A stretch of 64,000 nucleotides of DNA. Source: Ceriagrion tenellum. Its lineage: Eukaryota; Arthropoda; Insecta; Odonata; Coenagrionidae. The stretch covers positions 117,476,085 to 117,540,084 of the forward strand of contig OY720640.1 in the NCBI GenBank assembly GCA_963169105.1, read 5' to 3'. Made by a program: the position numbers and the translations under genes. Of the stretch, positions 56,636 to 64,000 are shown in pieces. Each line of letters begins with the position of its first letter. The stretch's first letter is position 1. The notes below the pieces were generated by a model. The model saw only the letters and a program-made list of their open reading frames with translations, did no database searches and was not told the origin of the DNA.

Positions 56636-58169
56636 CAAAAATATAATATGTTCAAATCAAATGCCTTGCATAAACTTTATTATACCTTACCTTTACCTGC
56701 AGCATCCAATGACATGAACGAAATTTTTCGTTACATTCAAATCGGCTAAAATCTCGTCGAGCAATATGGTTGAAAATCAATGGATTTTATTACTGTTTGG
56801 TATCAAATCGCTCGTAAATATGACATCATAGCCAAATTTGAGAAAAATAACCAAGTTAAATTTGAATTACAAAAGGTTACGTTTGAATATTTAAACTCCA
56901 GTTATGATTCTTCGAAAGGACCCAAATGTATTCATGGTCTATGGTGAGGGGGAAAGGCAGGTAGTCCCGGATTATACCTACTACTACCTGCTAGACCCAC
57001 GCCCGGGCTCCAAGGGAAAATACCTCCCTCGCTCATGTCCCGCACAAGGTGGCGACAAAATTCAGACGCTCCCGCAGCTAAATGGATTGAATCAGCATAA
57101 ATTTCAACATATGAATACTCACGGGCACTAATGCCGCCTACTTGTTGGTAATCACATCCCTCCTCCACAGGATCTCCGCAAAATCACGGATCGCAAGAAA
57201 TCGACATGATGTCAGCCATAGTAGCATCAGTCAATTGATCCGTTGTCATGAACTCCATGAACTCACTCGAAGCTTCTGATTGGATGTTACGATCTTAACC
57301 CTCCTGTCGTGAGACTCTTTGGAGCACGGAGTTCCTCCTCATGATCGTCAAGGAAAATTAAATAGAGGATCTATAATTTCGTTTCCACACTTTTTCATTC
57401 TCATCTTTCATCAGGAAATAATTTGTGAGACATTACAGAAGCTGAATTTGGCCGAGTTACACGTCTCTAAGTGAGCATGAAGTTAATTATCTGCTACACA
57501 TTATAGAATTACTTGGTAGTGATCGAACTTGTATCAGTTGGTGTGATCTTATGTTGGATCTCATGGTCGTCTCACGCGATTCATTAAGATCAATTATACC
57601 GGTGAAACACATCTGTGAAAATAATGCAAAATATTGACTGCGAGTCGACACGTTTGGACTTTAAAAACGGGGACGGAAGACGTCTCAGAGTGGTTGCTGA
57701 CGCCTTTTAACTAATGCTTGTTTTCATTCGTCTTTTTTACTCTCAACATAATACTTATGATGAAATCATCGAAAATATGCAGGTGAAATTAAATTTTACT
57801 AATAAATAGCGGACCCGACAGACGTTTTCCTGCCAAAACGTTGGCTTGCCTGCTATGAGCGGGTTCAGCAAACGTTTTTTCGATATTCCAATGTTCGATA
57901 AACTACATACTAAGTGACATTTAACATTGAGGTTGACATTTCAATCTTTTCGTTTCGTCAAAACAACGCCAAGTTACGACGCTAGTGCGACGACTTGCGC
58001 ATGTATTGATGTGTACGTCAAATGACACAGAATTCGACATCACCGCCACCTTTTGTACACAACAAAACTATAAATTATTCTCAGGTGGTCAATTATTCAT
58101 TAACTTCTCAGAAGGTTTTAACGGTCAATTATACATAACCTTACGATTATTTTCCTGTCAGTGCTAAAC
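56636..58169. other. non-coding region
   Basis: 56930-57180 is GC-richer and repeat-like. TTAACCCTCCTGTCGTGAG at 57296 resembles the MITE end at 28993. No supported gene. Confidence 0.35.
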
Positions 58170-59515
58170 TTTTGTTGGTGCGTCGACGGCGGTGGTCATT
58201 TGCACAATGCTCATATTATTATATTTACGATAAGTTTTGTGAAGATAAGAATCAGTAGACTGTGTATGGAAAAACTAATTATTCCATAATTTAACTATTT
58301 CATATATTTAGATATACAAGTGGATTAAATAAAATAAAAGAAAACAATTTCCTTAAAATAAATTAAGATTTTGTTTGTCTGTCGTATGTCTGTATGTATG
58401 TTTGTCTGTCTGGGGTCATCTCTTAAAAGTTTGTCTAAGCTTCCCGTGATACCTACATTATTGCTTGTAGCCCGGTATTTCGTACAGGTCGTCAGCCAGT
58501 GGTTGACACTTAGAGGAGCATCACAGTCATCGCACCGCGGTGGGGTTTTGTCAATTGTGAAGAAAAACGAATGAGTAAATGCGCAGGGCCCAATCCTCAA
58601 CCGAGTTATAGCGACTTCTCTTCGTTTGTGCCTGCAAGAAAAAGGCCATGCAAATATCTCCGGTTTTCTGTTTCGCAGTTTATTATGCAGGTTCCGCCAT
58701 GTTTCTCTCCATTCTCCCAAGGCTAAGGATCGTAATTTGGTTTTCAGGTCGTCACAAATTACCAGATCAGAGTTGGGTTCATGAGCTCCCAATGCTTCTT
58801 AAGCCGCAGTCACTGCTTTCACGTTACCCGTAATACCCATGTGTCCAGGTATCCATAAAAATATGATACGAACTTCTCTTTCGAAGAGGCTCAGGAGGGC
58901 AGAGTGAATTTCTTGTAAGATGGGATTAGAAGAGTAAGCAGCGATCGACTGTATTGAACTTTCGGAGTCTGCGCATATTATGAACCCTTGTTGACGGCAT
59001 TTGATGTTGGTGACTGCAATCTTTATGGCAGTGAGTTCGGCTGTGTATATGCTGGACATCGCATCGAGTTTCTTCTTTGAGACTCCATGGACAGAAGACG
59101 TTAGGGCGCATCCGCATGCGGATGACGTTTTAGCCCAATCTGTATAGATAGGAGTAAAGCCAGGGTCCAAGATTTTTTTTAAAATAGGCATTGGTACTCA
59201 CAGGGCGTGGTGTACGATTTCAGGGATTGATGTAAGTTAAGTCTAATATCTGGTGGTGGGACAGACCATGTTGGAATGGTTGAATATCCCACAGGATACA
59301 CATCAGGAAGAAAGAAGTTATTTCTCTCTATAAAATCATTAAAACGCACACTTAACGGCCTTCGTCCGTCTGTAAAACTAATCTAAAAACCACGGCTTAA
59401 CAACAATGTTAAAACAAGGATGTATCCTCATAGATAAAATTTTTGCGGCATAATTGGACATCAGAAAATTCCTGTGGGTAACCAGTTTTGGTTCGCCTGC
59501 GTCTGAGTTAATACT
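58170..59515 (-). pseudogene. I-group LINE, copy 3, 3' part (RNase H)
   Basis: The 3' UTR signature GGTGCGTCGACGGCGGTGGT lies at 58178. Minus-strand coding: 59191-58799 RNase H (IYTDWAKTSS; AELTAIKIAV; ICADSESSIQ; FLWIPGHMGI), where the final motif reads GNVKAVTAA, so the last catalytic Asp and its Glu neighbour are replaced by Val. Then 58792-58325 has CDDCDAPLSVNHW..C. Upstream (59515-59200) decayed DAGEPKLVTHRNFLMSNYAA sequence joins exactly to 62774 across the CR1-like insertion. A TGTATGT/TGTCTGTC microsatellite lies at 58376-58412. Confidence 0.85.
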
Positions 59516-59596
59516 ACATCTACATACTACCCCGCAAGCCGCCTCAAAAGGCGTGTGGCGGGGGGTGTTAGGACACCAGCCGTCAACAAAAAAAAA

Positions 59597-62498
59597 TCAA
59601 AGTTCCGCCAAGCATTTATTAAAGTCCTTAATTGTTCGGGGGAAAAACGAATTCCCATACCTATCCGTTCGGCAAATTATCTCCCTTAATTTATCGATTC
59701 TGTCGGACCTGCAAATATAATGTGGTTCTAATATGATGTTCTCCGTGTCGCTCTGAAAGATATTCATTCTCAATTGCTCCAGCAATCTAAGCCTAGCGCG
59801 TAACCTCCGAGTCTCTAGCGGCTCCCACCCTAAATCTTTCAAAATCTGTGTAACGCTTTCTGTACGGCCGTAGCAGTTTTTCACGAATCGCGCACCTTTC
59901 CTTTGTATTTTATCAAGTTCATGGACTAGGTCTTTCTCCGCCGGATCCCATATGCTCGCTGTATATTCAAGGTGTGGCCGGACGAGTGCGAAGTAGCACC
60001 TCTCTTTCACTTTATCATCCGATAATCTTCCCACAACACGCTTGACAAATCCTAACTTCTTCAGGGCTCTGCCACAAATATTTCTTATGTGTGTCCCCCA
60101 CGTAAGGTTCGAAGTTATCGTAACTCCCAGGTATTTCACTTCATCTGTCGCATTTATGCTAACGCCATCCACAACATATACATGATGATAGTTGGACGAC
60201 CTACGCAAGAAATGCACCGCCGTGCATTTGCTCAGATTAAGTTCTAGTCCCCACTCCTTGCTCCACGCATGAATGTTGCTTAAGTCCGAAGACAGAATTT
60301 CAAAGTCACATTGATCACTAATTTCGCGGTATATGACAGCGTCGTCGGCAAATAAACGTATTTTACTGCTAATTCGGGAGCAAAGGTCGTTTATATATAT
60401 AATGAACAAAAGTGGGCCAATAACGCTTCCTTGCGGGACACCTGATGTCACTTTAACTATATCAGAGCTAATTCCGACAAGAACTACTTTTTGCTTACGA
60501 TCACTCAGAAAATCACGTATCCAGTTTACTACTTGTTCGTTTAACCCGCATGACTGTAATTTGTATAATAGTTTTCTGTGAGGTACCGTGTCGAAAGCTT
60601 TCTTAAAGTCTAGAAATAGTGCGTCAACTTGTTTTTTCGATTCACCAGACTTGAGAACGTCGTGAAGAAAGAGCGCGAGCTGTGTTTCGCATGATCTACC
60701 TTTCCGGAATCCATGCTGACGATTATGCAGGAGGTTTCGACTGTCCAGAAAAGTCATGATATTGCTAACAACGATATGTTCGAGAATCTTGCCTGTAATC
60801 GATGTTAATGATATTGGTCGATAGTTTCCTGGGTCATGTCTGTTCCCCTTTTTAAATATCGGTGTAACGTTTGCAGTTTTCCAGTCCATTGGTATCTTTC
60901 CTTCAGACAATGACTTATTGAATATTATCTCTAAGAACGGTGCGATCTGTGGTGCTAACTCCTTGAGGACGCGCGCGGGTATTCCCTCCGGACCCGGAGA
61001 TTTATTACTTTTTATCGATTGTAGCTGTTTAGTTATCCCATCGCGTTGAATTGTGATTTCTTTCATCGGTTCCTCAATGTATGGAATGTCTAAATTACAC
61101 GCAGTGTCGTCTGTAGTGTAAACACTTTCAAAGTGGGCGTTTAACACATTAGCTTTATCAATATTTTCGGTGACAAGTTTACCATCTTTATCAAATAACG
61201 AATCTACGGTAGAAGATTTTCCCTGCAGTTCTCTCGCATATGACCAAAAAGATTTTGGATTTTCTTCGAGTAATTTTCCAAGTATTTTTTTCTTGAAATT
61301 TCGCAGTGCAGCACGCAATGTTTTCTTGGTTTTTGAGGGTTGCGCAAGGTAACTCTCTTTTGCTTCTAGTTCCTTCGATTTTTCACCAAACGTAATGGTT
61401 TTTTTTGAACATGTTGTACAGTTTTCTCTATTTCCTAAGGTCTCTCCTAACATCGTTATTGTACCAACGAGGTTCTTTGCTATCACTTTTTAGTTTTTGC
61501 GGAATGTGTTTGTTGATTCCTTGGCGTAAGATTTCTAAAAAGTATTTCCATGACACACCGGTGCTTTTATCCTATGTTTTAGCTACGTAGTCCGTGTATG
61601 AATCATTAAGCATCTCGCCAAATTTAATGAAGTTACATTTATCAAATAAATAAATATTGCGTTTTGGTTTTTCGGCTGACTCCGCTTCTGTATTTAAGGT
61701 TGCAAGAATTGCTCTGTGATCACTTATACCGTCGAGAACATTGATATGTTTTATCAACTTAGTATGGCTTACTGCTAAAAGGTCTAATATTTTATTACCT
61801 CTCGTAGGCTTGTCGACTACTTGGGATAGCGAGTGATTTGAGAGTACGTTGAGTAAGATCTCACTGATTTTTCTATTCCTCGAATTCGGCTTTACCGTGT
61901 AAGAATCCCAATTTATACATGGGAGATTAAAATCTCTCCCAATGATTATTACACTTTTACTATCTCTCAAAGTAAATGCGGATATTTGATTTTCTACTTG
62001 GTAAATAGTATCTACTTCGGAGTTTGGAGGTCTATAAAAAGAGCAAACATGTTGTTGTTGTTGTGTCCTATTGTTTTGTTGTTTAATTGTTCACCATACG
62101 CTTTCTATTACATTGTCGGTTATTTCGTGAGCGGTGCTGTGTAAATGTGATTTAACCGCTAGAAAAACTCCGCCACCTGTTCTATCGCGTCTGTAGATTT
62201 TATATCCTGGCGGGAAAACTTCGCTGTCGCTTATATCCTCCACAAGCCAGCTCTCTGTTCCTATGACTACATCTGCGTCCTGAAATATATGCTCGATTTC
62301 TGCGCGCTTGTTTTTTACGCTACGACAATTAACTACGAAAAAGTTAATGTCATATTTCGTAAGGTGAGAGTCGGTTGGTCCTTTTTCAAGCTTACGTGTA
62401 TTAGGTTGACGATTTACACTGGGAGTCCTAATTATACCTGATATAATATCTTTCTCCGGATTACGCGATTTGGAAATATTTCCGCTATTTTCCGGCAT
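59597..62498 (-). pseudogene. CR1-like copy C ORF2: endonuclease and RT
   Basis: 62498-62091 begins the endonuclease (FVVNCRSVKNKRAEIEHIFQ; FPPGYKIYRRDRTGGGVFLA). Frame 61970-61572 has IIIGRDFNLPCINWDS, LDLLAVSHT and SDHRAILATL. Stops near 62090 and 61570 separate these from the 629-codon frame 61486-59597, an apparently undamaged RT: SPGPEGIPARVLKELAP, YRPISLTSITGKILEHI, HGFRKGRSCETQLAL, LDFKKAFDTVPH, GVPQGSVIGPLLFI and the catalytic FADDAVIY near residue 380, then thumb and the ALVRPHLEYTASIWDP C-terminal region. RT enzymology is inferred from family. The upstream stops prevent full ORF2 translation. Confidence 0.92.
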
Positions 62499-62566
62499 AA
62501 CCGCGCCTAAGTTTACTTTGATGTGGAGGTTTTCGCAAAGTTGATTTCCTCGGAGGCTACGTTTGA

Positions 62567-62773
62567 TTAATTTTTTACGAATCCCACTAGATGACCTGCC
62601 CTCTTGTCTAAAAAATACCTGCAGTGCTCATAAATCCTACGAGCCACCCGTTCAGACGCCTCTTTGGTGTAATGCACCCCAGACGAGTTAAGGGGAGCCC
62701 GGCGTGATCTAAGCACCGGCCGAAGATCAACGAATTCTGCCCCAAGGCTCACACAGAATTCCCACAGCCTCTT
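62567..62773 (-). pseudogene. CR1-like copy C ORF1 end: SGNH-hydrolase-like domain
   Basis: From the 5' truncation point the frame reads KRLWEFCVSLGAEFVDLRPV and ends LNSSGVHYTKEASERVARRI ... VGFVKN and stop. The spacing of 'N..L..FC...G..FVD' to 'GVHY....G/A..R.A..I' matches the C-terminal half of GDSL/SGNH esterase-like domains carried by ORF1 of many CR1 LINEs; the His of the catalytic D-x-x-H block is present, and the Asp position is Ser. The catalytic Ser part is missing with the 5' end. Confidence 0.6.
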
Positions 62774-64000
62774 GTTGATACTAAGGATGGATGATGTCCT
62801 AAATGCCCCTGTAGCCAATCGCAGGCCCGCGTTATGTACAGTAGTTAGTGGTCGTAAATAAGATCGACCGGAGGAATAGACGAACGCACCGTAGTTGAGT
62901 TTTGATCGAACTAAAGATCGGTATAGTAGCAAAATGGTGTGGCGGTCTGCCCCCCATGAGGTATGACTTAGAAAACGTACAATGTTTAAAACTCAAACAT
63001 TTGTTTCTTAGGTTATTTATATGGTCCCGCAAGTTTGATCGACGGTCAAAGTCCATCCCTAAAAATCGAACCGCGTCAGCAAAAGGTAGATTATCGTGTC
63101 CCAAACGTAGTGTTGGTGCTGGGTGAACACCTCTAAGTCAGTGGAAATGAACATATTTTGTTTTCTCTTTAGAAAAACGAAAACCATTCACTTCTGACCA
63201 TGCATGAAGCTTGTTGAGCGTAAGTTGTATTTGTCTGGTGGCAGTTGTTAGCTTCGAAGGCCGGCAAAGATCCTATCACTGGTGTTCGAATGCATTCAAC
63301 AACGTCATTTATGTCGATGGCAAATAGCGTAACGCTCAGAACGGAGCCTTGGGGGACTCCGTTCTCCTGACAGGGCCCCGGTGGCGGCGGGGTAATGTCC
63401 TCGCCTGCTAACCCGAGGGTCGCCGGTTCGACTGGGTAGAATATTATCTGCCCAGGACATGGGTGTTTGTGTCTCGTCCGTTGTTACTGTTATCCACCCG
63501 ACGTAAATTGGCACATTGTGCTGTATTCGGGATAGTGAAGATAGATAAAATACAAAAGTAAGGTCGTGAGAGGTGTTTTTCGATTCGACCTTTAAATGTT
63601 CAATCATTTACAATTTTTTTAATAAAAACGGGCAAGTTTCCTTTAAAACCCCAACTGTGTAATGTTTTGAGAATTTTATATCGCCATACTCGATCGTACG
63701 CTTTTTCAAGGTCGAAGAAAACAGCCACATGTTGACGGAGAAGGAAGGCTTCCTGGATAAAATTGTCACTACTGACAAGGTGGTCGATGGTTGATCTGCC
63801 TCTTCTAAAACTGCACTGGATGTGGGAAAGAAGGTTTCACCTCTCCAGACACCAAATTAGTCGACGATTAACTATTCTTTCCATAATTTTGCAAAGCCCA
63901 CTTGTCAAGGAGATCCGTCTATAGTTTTTTGCATCGCTTCTAACTTTTCCTTGCTTGGGGATTGGAACAATCACAGACTCCCGCCATGATCTTGGAAAGC
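62774..64000 (-). pseudogene. I-group LINE, copy 3, RT part (continues past window)
   Basis: From the window end down: RT motifs in decayed frames (VVTILSRKPSFSVNMWLFSS on one frame, QPSTT, GVLKETCPFLLKK on the minus strand 63990-63600), a SINE insertion at 63375-63558, then GVPQGSVLSVTLFAI and INDVVECIRTPVIGSL. Here the sequence jumps to PAFEANNCHQTNT-type reading, so the FVDD box is deleted near 63262. Frames 63104-62832 and 62932-62783 follow (VRFLGMDFDRRSN; LLYRSLVRSKLNYGAFVYSS; GLRLATGAFRTSSIL). Its 5' end lies outside the window. Confidence 0.85.
63375..63558 (+). repeat. tRNA-derived SINE, related copy 3 with another tail
   Basis: Head GGCCCCGGTGGCGGCGGGGT with the polymerase III A-box layout and a B-box-like GTCGCCGGTTCGACT matches copies 1 and 2, but the body after about 63440 is different. 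It sits inside the RT of LINE copy 3, whose sequence resumes at GTAAGGTCGTGAGAGG. Confidence 0.7.

Larger units (their letters stand above)
59516..62773 (-). mobile_element. CR1-like LINE, copy C, 5'-truncated
   Basis: Inserted in I-group LINE copy 3 and flanked by GTTAATACT (59507-59515) and GTTGATACT (62774-62782), a 9-bp target duplication with one mismatch. The 3' end is the ATGTAG-type short repeat read on the minus strand, with no poly(A). It keeps the end of ORF1 and nearly all of ORF2, making it the best preserved of copies A-C. Confidence 0.88.

Overview
This is eukaryotic, almost certainly arthropod (probably insect) genomic DNA made up almost entirely of transposable elements and their debris. 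The reasons are the mix of elements: a copia retrotransposon with a half-tRNA primer site, I-group LINEs with RNase H, CR1-like LINEs, RTE-type LINEs, hAT, Tigger/pogo and piggyBac transposases, tRNA-derived SINEs, Helitron-like ends and Penelope-like ends. The background is AT-rich, and I see no intact single-copy host gene, operon, CRISPR array or rRNA. The species cannot be named from the window.

Layout. 1-1168: a decayed RTE-type LINE (minus strand) split by a tRNA-derived SINE. 1169-4200: a 3'-truncated copia element with 5' LTR, primer-binding site and broken gag-pol. 4204-12774: one hAT (DUF4371-type) transposase gene, damaged, and split by a full-length I-group LINE (6664-12124) flanked by a perfect 9-bp target duplication. 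13237-13464: a foldback of two LTR-like, hammerhead-like arms. 14044-15798: a Tigger/pogo transposase pseudogene. 16440-20327: fragments of two LINE families, the second (CR1-like copy A) carrying a short hammerhead-bearing insert. 20340-35370: AT-rich accessory DNA with hairpins, a palindrome-rich Helitron-like block, a TTAA-flanked MITE, another CR1-like tail, an RTE-type LINE and degenerate ~600-bp repeats. 35375-48417: the most gene-like part, a degenerate ankyrin-repeat gene (plus strand, 44071-48417) whose intron and second coding block were copied in inverted orientation to 35375-39445. 49215-52830: a minisatellite into which a 5'-truncated I-group LINE has inserted. 53508-56635: SINE, R2-like endonuclease fragment, Helitron end, hammerhead-like motif and piggyBac C-terminus. 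58170-64000: a third I-group LINE copy, interrupted by the youngest CR1-like LINE (copy C, 59516-62773) and by a SINE.

The order of insertion can be read: hAT before I-group LINE copy 1; minisatellite before copy 2; I-group copy 3 before CR1-like copy C and before its SINE. Two of the three I-group copies have lost the reverse-transcriptase catalytic motif by local deletion, so none looks able to move itself.

The most notable pattern is a scattered set of small elements with hammerhead-ribozyme-like cores (about 13.2-13.5, 18.5, 20.4, 27.4, 45.0 and 55.7 kb). Several families are present, two of them as inverted pairs, and no Penelope-like ORF is visible nearby. The second is the inverted duplication of an already damaged ankyrin-repeat gene. 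All boundaries were judged by eye from internal sequence comparison, and no database search was possible.
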